Assembly: GCF_001540865.1 (NCBI RefSeq)
Contig: NC_033626.1
Location: forward strand, 13,546,065-13,610,064
Direction: 5' to 3'
From: Ananas comosus
Taxonomy: Eukaryota; Streptophyta; Magnoliopsida; Poales; Bromeliaceae
DNA: 64,000 nt
Position 1 is the first letter of the stretch. Each line of letters opens with the position of its first letter. Shown piece after piece: positions 38,078-48,300 of the stretch. The position numbers were made by a program, and so were the translations under genes. The notes beneath the pieces were generated by a model. It saw nothing but the letters and a program-made list of their open reading frames with translations, had not been told where the DNA came from and ran no database searches.

Positions 38078-38318
38078 AGGTGCACCCGGTGCACCATCTT
38101 TTGCTTTAAATTTTATTTTTATTTTTTAATTATAATTTAAAAATAAAATAGAGATATATTTTATGATATTTTAAAAATATAATTAAAATTAATTTTAAAA
38201 TCCTACACTCTAAATTTTTTATATATATTATTAAAATATCAAAATATATAACTATATTAAATTATAATTTAAAAGTATAAAAATTAAAGCAAAACGTAGT
38301 GCACCACGTGCACCCAAA
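38078..38318. mobile_element. foldback element with GGTGCACC termini
   Basis: Left arm 'ggtgcacccggtgcaccatc...ttttgctttaa'; the right arm is its imperfect reverse complement ending 'gtgcaccacgtgcaccc'. The AT-rich interior also pairs in part. About 240 bases, non-coding, consistent with a MITE. Confidence 0.6.
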
Positions 38319-38554
38319 AAAAAAAAAAAAGCTGCTCCCCTCATAAGGCAGGTGCCACGCGGCACTTACAGGGGGCATCCCCAAATTGCTTTTTATGGAC
38401 ACTGGGTCCATAAAATTTTTGCCCGGGACATGTGATGTCCTTTTACATCCTATGACATTGATTACATAATGGCATTGATTACGGCATGTGGAAGGCCGTG
38501 AAAATGAAAAAGATATCTAGTGCCATTTTATCCATATAGAAGGAGATTAGAGTT

Positions 38555-39920
38555 TTTTTTTTTTTAAATAAAATGTTTTGTTTATAATAAGTTTTTTAAA
38601 TACTGTAAATATTAGGTAATATTACTAAAAATATTTAGTATACCACGCGACGAAAAGTATTGATGCAATCATGTGAGAATTTTTTCTTAAATAAAATTAC
38701 TGGCAATTTTTCTTTAAATGAAAAATTATTGTTTTTAATAAATTCTCTGAATATTGTAAATATTAGCTAATATTGTTGCAAGGTAGGATACCACGCAAGG
38801 AAGGATACCATTTGAGAGTTTTTCCTTAAATAAAAATTACTGTTTAAGAAAAAAATTACTGGCTTTGCCTAATTCAAATTTTGAATTCAGATTGTTCTAA
38901 GTTTGGAACTAACGCCCTGCATCGGCCCTCCGCCAGAATAACGCTGTCCATGTCGTGCTAGATTAAATCTGTGCCGACCCTTTATATTTTTTATTTTTAA
39001 TTTATTTGAAGTTATAAAAATCTAAAGGAAAAGACCAAATTACCTCTCAACAGTCAAAAAAAAAAAAAAAAAATTTAGCCCATTGATATAAGATATTTAC
39101 GACAACATTGAAGATATCAATAATACCATATCAATAATCTTCATTTAAGAAAAAATTACTATTTACGGTAAGTCTTTTAAATGCTGTAAATGTTAGATAA
39201 TGTTGTTTTAAGGAACTTACGACACCAGGGTATTAATGACACTATATATATAAATTTTTTCTTAAATGAAGATTATTGTTTACAATAAGTTATTTAAATA
39301 CTGCAAAAAATGATTTACGACACCACGTAAGGAAAGGTGTTGATGATACCATGTGAGAATTTTTCATTAAATGAAAATTACCATTTAGAGTAAAATTTTT
39401 AAATGCCGTAGATATTATGTAATGTTACCATAAGGTATTTACAATACAACGTGAGAAAAGGTACTAATGATACCACGTTAAAGTTTTTCACAAATAAAAA
39501 TTAGCATTTATAGTATGTCTTTAAATACTGTAAACATCAAGTAATATTGTTATAAGATATTTATCTCCCTAATTATTTTCTAAATAAAAAATATATTTTT
39601 TTACATTGGAGGTAATCTCACAATCATATATATAAAATAATAAAATTTTAAAAATAATTTCTCAACTACATGCAACCAAATAAATTATTTGCAATTGCAA
39701 CGATTTCTACGATATCCAATCAAACAGGATACATGCAGTTGCAATTGTTATATTTTCAACAGCATGCATATCTAACTACGTTGTATTTATAATTATATCT
39801 AACTAAACGAACTCTAATTCTTTTAAATGTTATAAATATCAGATATTGTTGTTGTAACGTATTTATGACACACGTGAGAAAAGACATTAATAACACCATA
39901 GGAGAGTTTGAAAAACAGAG
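38555..39920 (+). repeat. further blocks of the 120-130-base repeat family
   Basis: Two units at 38555-38860, four at about 39120-39600 and a remnant at about 39830-39920 share the phrases of the 33840-35520 array. The blocks are interrupted at 38870-39090 by a segment also present at 43340-43700 and 63240-63700, and at 39600-39830 by unrelated AT-rich DNA. Confidence 0.7.
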
Positions 39921-40238
39921 AAGTGTCTACTATATATGGAGCATTCTTTATTTGGTGGGTGAAAGACCTCTTTCACAAACTGGGATAGAGTGGATAAAAT
40001 ATGGTAATTGACTCAGCAACTATGGAAGGCTATACATTTTTCCTAACTAAGATAGAGAGCCCATTGTTTGTTTGCTTTTACATCCGATGGTCAAGATTAT
40101 TTTTTATTTGATCATACAAGCCCACTTTTGTAATTAAGATTTAATTGGGACTTTTTATTTTATATAATTTTTTTTTAAAATAGTTTGGGATGTGTGAGAG
40201 TTGGTTAATGAAAAAAGATTAAAAAAAAAGGGGTTGAA

Positions 40239-40450
40239 TATGTGATGATTTAATGTTTCATAGAAGAGTTTACTGCACTTAATAATTGTTTTATTATTTT
40301 ATCATATTATAAGGAACTTAAATTAACAGTACGGTAAAATCAACATAAAGAGTCCACAAATCAACTTAAAATTAATACGCCATATAAGAATTAAGAAATT
40401 AAATGTTTAACTAATTTTGTAAAATTATATTCCTCCTACCTCTATAAATA
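40239..40450 (+). promoter_or_regulatory. promoter of peptide copy B (conserved element and TATA box)
   Basis: The family element (a)TATGTGATGATTTAATG is at 40239-40255 and a TATAAATA box at 40443-40450, 77 bases before the start codon of copy B. Both features recur upstream of the other peptide copies. Confidence 0.55.
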
Positions 40451-40526
40451 TCGTTTCAGTGTGGAGACCTTCACTCAGAAACACATCTTCTTCCTACATA
40501 AGTTAATTTAAGATAGAAAAGTAAAA

Positions 40527-40694
40527 ATGAGTTCACTCTCCAGTTGGCGCTTCATGATAATGCTGTTGCTTACATTGCTGCTAGCAGCAGCAGCTAAGTC
40601 CCTAGGTACCAAAATTCCGCTGGGATGCTGTTCCGGATGCTGCCCACGTATTCCATATTGTTGCCGCATGATGAACAACACGGCCAAGCCGTAG
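40527..40694 (+). CDS. peptide copy B: small secreted cysteine-rich peptide, 55 aa
   Basis: I do not recognise the family. The 55-residue ORF starts at the first ATG after the TATA box. It has a hydrophobic leader (FMIMLLLTLLLAAAA, about residues 9-23) that looks like a signal peptide, a short linker, then the core CCSGCCPRIPYCC and the tail NNTAKP. The mature part would hold six cysteines as three CC pairs, suggesting a small disulphide-bonded extracellular or vacuolar peptide. Reasons to believe it is a gene: four relatives in this window share the leader, the Cys core, the tail, the TATA position and the 3' flank, and two of those (C, E) are also intact. It is single exon. Defence or signalling roles are common for plant peptides of this build but are not shown here. 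Confidence 0.72.
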   Translation: MSSLSSWRFMIMLLLTLLLAAAAKSLGTKIPLGCCSGCCPRIPYCCRMMNNTAKP

Positions 40695-41400
40695 GAGCCA
40701 TATGGAGGCTTCGATCGTCACCGCACTTTTTTCTTTTTTTATTTCAGTATGTCGCTATATATATATATATATATATATGATGACTGTTTCATTATCAGTA
40801 ACTACTTTATACTAGTTAGGTACATACCGAACTAGCTAGATATGTATTGTTGTGTGGTTGTTTGGTCACTAAACTAGCTGGATCCATATCTAGCTAGCTA
40901 TATATATATATATATATATAATTTCGTGTTGTTCTATAATTAATTTTATGAAACTGCATAGTATTAGCGGTGGTGATAATTATGTTATTTTTATTATTTT
41001 TTTTTTTGCCCCTGATTGACACACATTCTCAACTTTGCTCCGTTCTACTACGCTATTCCCCTTCTCTTCCAGCTAAAGTAGTGTATCATAGCAAATTTTA
41101 CTGGTTTACTAAGATAAAATTTGGCCGTTTAAATGATAATTGATACATTTTAATTAACTCACATTTACGAAACAAAAGTAAAAAAAAAGAAAAAAAAAAT
41201 TGAGGATAAACAGGACTGATGCCAGAGCTCGAGTTAAACTACTATATATGCAAAGATAATCACAAAGGAGCAAATCCATGCCGATTCCCCTAAAATATTC
41301 TATTATTATCACAAAGGATAAGAAACAAGCGCAAAGTATCATCAATTCAGCCCTGTATACATGCCAATTCCCCTAAAATAGTCAGAAATTATCAGCAAAA
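40695..41400. other. 3' flank of peptide copy B
   Basis: Homologous to the flanks after copies A and D. It includes (TA)n runs at 40759-40779 and 40902-40922 and the repeated 'ctagctagctatat' words. From about 41160 onward it matches 58400-58700, the 3' flank shared with the TIC20-V gene. Confidence 0.6.
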
Positions 41401-41670
41401 TATTATTAGCAAAATTACGAGTTCTACATAAGATGGTACAACAAGGAAATCTAGTTTTGTAACCAATTCACCACCAAATACCACCAGAAAAAAAAAAAAA
41501 AAGAAGGGAAAAATTATAACCTAATCCACTTTTCCGATCCCACCCAAATACCCAAATCGGAACCGTGGAATGCCAAAAACTGACACCTATTTTTGCGAGA
41601 GGAGGAGGAAGAAGAAGAAGAAGTAGAAGTAGTGAGGGGAAGGGGGAGGGGCAGATAGAGGAGGTGGCAG

Positions 41671-42123
41671 TCACAGGACCTGGCGATCGGCGGCGTCGGC
41701 GACGAGGGGCAACCAGGAGATTTGGCCGAGGAGGCAGGCGGTGGAGCCGTAGACGAGGGAGACGAGCAAGAAGAAGAAGAAGAAGAAGACGGTGCTGTCG
41801 GCGCTCTGCAGGATCTCGTAGCCGACCCCGTTGCTGGGGGCGAAGGACCGCTCGAGGAGGTCGGGAAAGATGAGGAGGACGTCGAGGACGATGGCCTGCA
41901 TCGTGTTGAACCGCACGTAGCCGCTGAAGCGGGAGGGGTTGCGCACCACCGCGAAGTAGAGGGTGAGGAAGAGGAGGAAGGGGGTGACCGGGGAGGAGCG
42001 GAAGAGCCGGATCGCGGGGACGAGGGGCAGGATTAGGGTTTGGAGGAAGGGGAACTGCGCGAGGACGAAGCCCCCGTACTGGACCCCGTCGAGGAAAGGG
42101 TAGAGGTAGCACGCGGCCGAGGA
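41671..42123 (-). pseudogene. 5'-truncated TIC20-V-like pseudogene (copy 1)
   Basis: On the minus strand the frame is open from about 42123 to the TGA at 41671 and is nearly identical to the C-terminal two thirds of the intact gene at 58882-59529 (YLYPFLDGVQYG, RFNTMQAIVLDVLL, VADAADRQVL). The transit peptide and start are missing: homology ends abruptly at about 42120, where unrelated sequence with an in-frame stop begins. A (AAG)n tract has seven units here, lengthening a Phe run in the last membrane helix, against four units in the intact copy. It is probably not translated into an importable protein. Confidence 0.85.
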
Positions 42124-42428
42124 GGAAGTGGGTGACCGCGGTTGTATAATACCTAATTAGTTGTAACTACAAATTATTTTTGTCTAACTTGCAAATACTG
42201 AAGGCCCAAAAGAACTTACTACTACTAATACATTATATTTTCATAAAATTAGCATACATTGATATCTAGCTAGGCGTGGGCCTAACTAGTTTAGTCATCA
42301 AATAATGCGACAACAATACATAGGTACATAACTATTTTAGTCCTTAAACAACAACACAACAACAATACATAGTTACTGACAATGAAAACGGGAATATTCT
42401 CCCAGCAAGAGAGAAGCCCACAAAGCTC

Positions 42429-42575
42429 TTATGGCTTTGCAGTGGTGTTGACTTTTTCGCAGCTCATCGGGATTGAGGGACAGCACGGGGGATTAGGAGG
42501 AGGATTAGAAAACACAGTTGTTGTTGCTGTCGCCGCCACCACCAGCAGCAGTAAAAACGTTACCAGGTGCTGCAT
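42429..42575 (-). CDS. peptide copy C: small secreted cysteine-rich peptide, 48 aa
   Basis: Minus-strand ORF, ATG at 42575 and TAA at 42429. A hydrophobic leader (HLVTFLLLLVVAATA) is followed by a Pro-rich linker, a reduced cysteine core (CCPSIPMSC) and the family tail NTTAKP. It has only three cysteines, so the disulphide pattern must differ from B and E, or it pairs between molecules. A TATA box (reverse of tatttata, about 42850) lies about 275 bases upstream, with a SINE between it and the ATG. Downstream flank matches that of copy E. Intact but divergent; expression unknown. Confidence 0.6.
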   Translation of the reverse strand: MQHLVTFLLLLVVAATATTTVFSNPPPNPPCCPSIPMSCEKVNTTAKP

Positions 42576-42649
42576 TACGACGGAGCGCAGGCTACAGGAG
42601 TAAATCATTTATTTTGTTATCTTAAATTAAGAACACTAGGAAGAAATTT

Positions 42650-42800
42650 TTTTTTTAAAAGAGATAGGTAGCACACTACCTGTTATATTTAGAAATAAAC
42701 TTAGCTGGAAATATGAATTAACTAGCTAGAATTCGAACTTAGGATCTCGAATACCAACCATCAAATTCTTTGCCACTTATTCTAGGAACAGTCGATAACA
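42650..42800 (-). mobile_element. tRNA-derived SINE between TATA box and start of peptide copy C
   Basis: Read on the minus strand: 'ctgttcctagaataagtggc', 'aaagaatttgatggttggta', 'ttcgaattct' B-box, 'taagtttatttctaaat', then 'gtagtgtgctacctatctc' and an A-rich tail. It is the same orientation as the peptide gene. Copy E lacks an insertion at this exact point, so it is an independent event. Confidence 0.7.
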
Positions 42801-42889
42801 TTAGTAAGAAGTTGATTTGTTTTGTGTGTTAAAGTGGCCAAGGTATGTGGTATTTATAGATGGAGCATAACTTTACAATATTTTGGGAC

Positions 42890-43340
42890 ATTAAATGATC
42901 GCAGGCTGCACAATTACTCTTGGACATTAAATTGCCCATGTGTAATCTGTTCTTTTTCCTTTTTGTCCGTCAGTAGCCTTTTGGGCTCTCTGCCTCAAGA
43001 TGGAAAAAATGTAAAGCCTGCCATATAGCTGTTGCATCATTTATCCGATTTCATCCACTCTTCCAGTTTGGGAATGAGCTCTCTCACACTTTAGATATAG
43101 AAGACTCTTCTTCTCTTATTTTCAAGTTGGTTAGTCTCCTAATAAATTCTCCAATCTCCAACCACCCCCTAACAATATTAATGCCGATATAAGATAAGAT
43201 GGCCACTAGATATTCTCCAGCTAGTGGGTGAATTTGTATGTGAGCTCCTATGATACCGTAAAATACGTATATCTACTGGCACTATGAGGACTGCGCCGTA
43301 CCAGCATGATCCACATTAACTGCACTGAAACAAGAAAAGA
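42890..43340. other. upstream flank of peptide copy C
   Basis: Homologous to the upstream flank of copy E (62700-63240), including a degenerate form of the CACATGTG/attaaat element at about 42925. No gene seen. Confidence 0.5.
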
Positions 43341-43750
43341 ACCAGTTCAGCCTGATCCAATTTTGAATTCGGATTGTCCTAGACAAGTTCCATTTTTTTT
43401 GGACGTACAGCCTTGCATGTCTCCCCGGCAACAACAACACCATGCAGATCCTTTAAATTAATAAATCTGAGCCGACTCTTTATGTTTTTTTTTTTTATAT
43501 AATTTGTTTAGAATTATAAAAATTTTAAAAGAAAGGACCAAATTACCTCTCAACAGTCAAAAATTGGTCTTCAAAATATATGTAAAGAAATTTATATTTC
43601 TTTGGAAACTTTTAAATTCTTTTGTTCTATCTTTAATTTTCTTAAGTATTATAAAATATATTGTTATATATTTTTAAAAATTTTTAAATAATTTGTCAAT
43701 AAGTTTACTATATTTATAAAAAATATATAAAGTAAAATTAATAAAAAAAA
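43340..43750. repeat. segment duplicated at 38870-39090 and 63240-63680
   Basis: Shared phrases are 'ttttgaattcggattgt(c/t)cta', 'aaggaccaaattacctctca', 'acagtcaaaaa' and 'gaaatttatatttctttgga'. The 43.3 and 63.2 kb copies are longer and sit in the same relation to peptide copies C and E, so they belong to the larger duplication. Confidence 0.7.
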
Positions 43751-43879
43751 AAGGTCAGTCCGTGCCTCAGTCGGCACGAAATGCGCGACTTATATTACAT
43801 ACGGATCGTGACCGGCCCGGTCATGTAATCAATTTACACCTACAATCAATCCTATGAAATAATATTTATTTTCAAAAAA

Positions 43880-44035
43880 AAATAGCATGCTACCCCTTTA
43901 GCATGTTATATATTTTATTTTTTAAAAAAATAAATTTAGTTAAAAATATGAATTAATTAGGATTCAAACTAAAGACCCCGAATACCAACCACAAGTCTTC
44001 GGCCACTTGCGCTAGGGACGATCAAGACGATCAGT
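43880..44035 (-). mobile_element. tRNA-derived SINE, degenerate
   Basis: The minus-strand reading gives 'gcgcaagtggccgaag', 'ggttggtattcgggg', a weak B-box, 'taattcatatttttaac' and a poly-A-like end. Same family as the other SINEs in the window. Confidence 0.55.
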
Positions 44036-44252
44036 TCCTACGAAATAACGTTAACGAGCTGTTTCCTCGATGCTGACTTTTGAAACAATTTAATATATCA
44101 ATTCATTTTAATAAAAGTTTTCAACTTAATTCACAAATTATTGTAGGTTTTTAGACTAACATTCAAGCCTAAAATCTAGCACTACAGACATTTTCGTAGC
44201 GTGGACTAATTAATGACTTTTTATTTTTGGGTCTTTTCTTTGGGAGTGTTTG

Positions 44253-44939
44253 TAGGGGTGTAATGTGGGCCGCGTCGGGCCGGCACGGCTCAAATTTTTT
44301 GGGTCAAAACGGGTTAGCCTCCGGCCTGGCTCGGTCCTGATTTAATTTCGGGCCAGGCCGTGCTGGGCCCAAGTTCTCTACCCTATGCACCGGCACAGTC
44401 CTTTGGTCCGGAAGGCACGGGCCATACTGGGCCAGGCCGTGCTTCGGACCGGCCTACTAAAGTATTTATTTTTTAATTTTTTTTAAACAATTTATTATGA
44501 AATTTAAAAATATAAATAATAAATATTTTTATTTAAATTAATATTTTGATTAAAATATTAAAAACTTATAAAAAAATATTAAAATGATCAAGCCCTCCTC
44601 CCCAGAAGATCAGACCCCATGGCCCAATGCAATTTGCCTTAGGCCATGGGTGCGGACCGGAATGGCTCGGCTGGCACGACCCAAGCCGGCCGTGCCGTGT
44701 CGACCCGCTTGCCTCTACTCTGCCTAGCACGGCCCAAGCCCGTTTCGGGCTGTGCCGTGCCAGCCGGGCTTGGGACGTGCCGGGACGTCGGGCTTCAAAG
44801 AGTTGGCCCAGCACGACCAAGAGCCTCGGGCTAGGCCGTCCCGGCACGGGTGCTACAGTACCCGTGCCTTGCTGTAGCCCGGCCTGAGGCCGTGCCGGGC
44901 AGGGCAGCCCATGTGCCGCCCGGCTGTTTTACATCCCTA
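44253..44939. mobile_element. hAT-type MITE with 8-base target duplication
   Basis: A 687-base element starting TAGGGGTGTAA and ending TTTACATCCCTA (imperfect inverted termini). It is flanked by AGTGTTTG at 44245-44252 and 44940-44947. An 8-base duplication is diagnostic of hAT transposition. The interior has GGCC-rich inverted segments (ggcacggcc/ggccgtgcc) around an AT-rich middle and no transposase. Confidence 0.85.
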
Positions 44940-44947
44940 AGTGTTTG

Positions 44948-45391
44948 GAAAGCAAAAAAAAAATGACAGAAACTCAATTTTCTTTTAAAACTTTTTATCA
45001 AATCCCATCATGCACATACCCATATTTTTCTATTTGCATCAATAATTTTTTTTTCTTTTACAAATTCTCACACTTCTAACTATATAAGAACAAAATTTTT
45101 AAGAACTTTCTAATGTATAGAAATGAAAATCTCAATTAGAAGTTAAGTACAAAAGTGAATTTGTACGATCAAATAACAGAGAATCTTGACCTTTTGATTT
45201 AAAAAGTAATTAAGTTGTTGATATTTCAGGCTTGAATTTTTAAATAACATGAATGGTAGATTATACAGTCTCACAATGAGGACGATCATGTACATTCTCA
45301 TACATAAATGAAGTTGAATGAGAAGATTAGTTGTTTGGATTAGTTCACAGAATTTTGACCGTAAAATATAATATAATCCGCGCGGCGAATC
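44948..45391. other. 3' flank of the oligopeptide transporter gene
   Basis: AT-rich; no other gene seen. Confidence 0.5.
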
Positions 45392-48300
45392 TTAATGCAG
45401 AAGGGGGCAACCTTTAGCTTCAATTCCTGGAGCTGTGGGGCAAATAGCTAAGGGGCAATGATCACTCACAGCTTGCCCCCACCAGCCGATCCCGTTGATG
45501 CCATTGAACTGGAAAATACTCCCCAGCAAGGCCATTAATGCAACGCCGCAGGTGAGCGCGCTCGACAACAGGTAGTTGTATCTACTCCACCACGCTCTCC
45601 ACCTCCTATACACCACATAGTTGAAGAAAAACGCGACGATAAACCATGACCAGTAGTGCACAGGCTTCGCGAACGGCATCTGCGTGGACGCTGCAAAAAT
45701 CAGCGGAACATTGACTTGCCTGATCCATTCTTTTTTAGGAAATACGCGCGAGATGATCCAAACCAAGACCGTCGCGGAGGCACCATAGAGGAAGTAGTAG
45801 TAGAGGCTTGAGTAAGCGCTTAGGGATCCGAAGATGCGTGCCGGTCCAATCACAGCCCAAATGTTGATGCTGCTGTTGATTGCTGTTTGGCCCGGGCACG
45901 TCCAGGGGCTCCCCACTGGAAGCTTATCGAGGTCGCAAATGCCATCGACTGTTGAAAGGAGCCACCATGCTGTCGCAAAGTCTACCGAGCTTGCGATCAC
46001 CGTGCCGACAATCTGCACGAGAGATTGCCATGTATTATCATGAAACTTATAAGGAGCGCAGAGTTGAAGCTGTTCGATTATGGACATGTATGTCTTATTT
46101 CGAATGTGTTTGGTGAAATATCACTGACCCAAATAACCAAATAACCAAATGATACTTTAAAAACATATAGGAATTACCTGGACGATGAACATTGACCTCG
46201 GAGGGATCTTCATGTAGTGGCCAAACTTGAAAGATTTTAGGAAATTTAGTGCAAGTCCCATGCAACTCGTAGCATAGGATTTGAATGCAAATGTTGCCAG
46301 GGGCTTTCCAGGATACAAGTACCCACTAGTCATTTCTGAAATAAGAGCTAGATCTATACCCTGCAAGAGAGATAGCTAATTCGTAATTTGTTCAGGTATA
46401 TACACGCTCATTAAATAGTAATGCTTTATATTATTATTTACCTATCTTGTTTTCTTTTATTTGCATAAAAGAGAGACAAATGAAACATGACATAAATCAC
46501 ATACGGACCAGTACACTTAAGTAATTGCAAAATATGGAGAGAAACTATAGTACTAAACCAAATTATCGGGGAATTATTGTAGTTACATGCAATGCATGGG
46601 ATGCTTCAATCAGGTTTAATTCTGACTATTAAATGCACTTTCAATTAATACCCACACACACCTCTCTTTTTTTTTTTCGTGTGAATTTCTGAGCCGGTGT
46701 TGGATCCAATCATCATGTCATATTAATTAATTCTATGAGATCTTAAACTTACCATGCTTGTTGTAGCCTCGAGAACCCCGAAAGGTAGGAGGAGAATAAA
46801 AACCATGGCGCATGCCAACAGGATCCCCACAAAAGGAAGTTGGAATTGTTTCCCGAATCCTTCAACTGTTAGTATTGATAAACCAAGCATCATTAACAGT
46901 AGGACGATAAACCACGATTGCGGGATGGACTTGTAGTTGTTCTTCATCAATCGAGTGTGAATGTCATCCGATCTACTTGAACTCGAACTTGCTTGTTTGT
47001 ACTGTCGCCATATCGACCTGCAACGACACAGAATTCGCATATCGAAGGCATAACTTGTGACTGCAGGAGTCGTCATTTATCCCATATACAGCTCGCAAAT
47101 ATAAAGCATGCAGATAAACACTTTTACCATCCACTTTGACAAGATATACACATATATACAATTAGTCTATTATATTATTAATAGTACTATGTACTTGGTA
47201 CTATTAAATTTTCGGTCCTTAGATAAAGAGATATTCGGTTAGAATGGTAGTAATCTTTTAAAATTGAGTGGGTGATTGATTTAGTAGTATGATCTAACGG
47301 ACGAAAATAATCAAAATGGTAAATCTAACGATAAAAAACTCTATAACACCAAGTACATAGTACTATTAATAATATAATAGACNCTGGTATGCTTCTAGAA
47401 GCATGGAGCCCTCTGTGTGTGTATATATATATATATATATCATTATTCAGAGACTATTATTAGTCATATCCTCATGAAAATTTGCATCAAAATGTTCCAC
47501 TAGTGAAGATACTCGTAGAAAAACTAATAAATAATAATTGAAGAATTAGCAACAGGCATAAAAATAAAGATATAAGAAAAATAAAAAAAAAATTTTAAAA
47601 AAACTATAAGAATAATAAAATTATATTTATAGTAATAATAAAAGTTGTGGATTAAAATATCATATGATCTCCAGTAAGAGCCAAAAATCGCACCTAATTA
47701 AAGTTTGAGAACTAAAACGTCATGTACCTTATAATTTGAGCAAAAAAATATAACACATTAAAATTTGAGGACTAAAATGTTACGATTCTTATAGCTTGAG
47801 ACCAAAAGCATAATTTACCCTTTTTATATTTTAGAATATATAACTGTTAAAATTATAAATCGACCAATCATATTTTGGATATTTTAAAAGATTTTAAATG
47901 TGAAATTGATCGATCATCGGACTATAAATATGGCATTAAAGTTTGATATTAAAATCAAAACAAAAACGTATAGAACTTTTTAGAACTATGAACTATTTTG
48001 AGCCAACTATCCAACCTTTCAAAATTTTATTTTTACTATCCAATCTTTCTACATATATATTAAAATAAAATTATACTTACAATATCAGAAAAAGTTAAGG
48101 ATTAAAATATCATATGCCTTATAGATAGAGTCAGAAATTTCAACTAAATAAAATTTGAGGTCTAGAGTGCCACGTGCCTCATATTGTTTGAGCAAGAAAA
48201 TATAACGCATTAAAATTCGAGAACTAAAGTATCACAAGTCTTATAAATTGAGACCAAAAACGTAATATACTTTTTTATATTTTAATTTTATTTCAGAAGG

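Noticed and set aside
41722..42036. Glu/Gly-rich plus ORF opposite the TIC20 pseudogene
   Set aside because: Antisense shadow of GC-rich coding DNA; the same shadow appears opposite 58882-59529.
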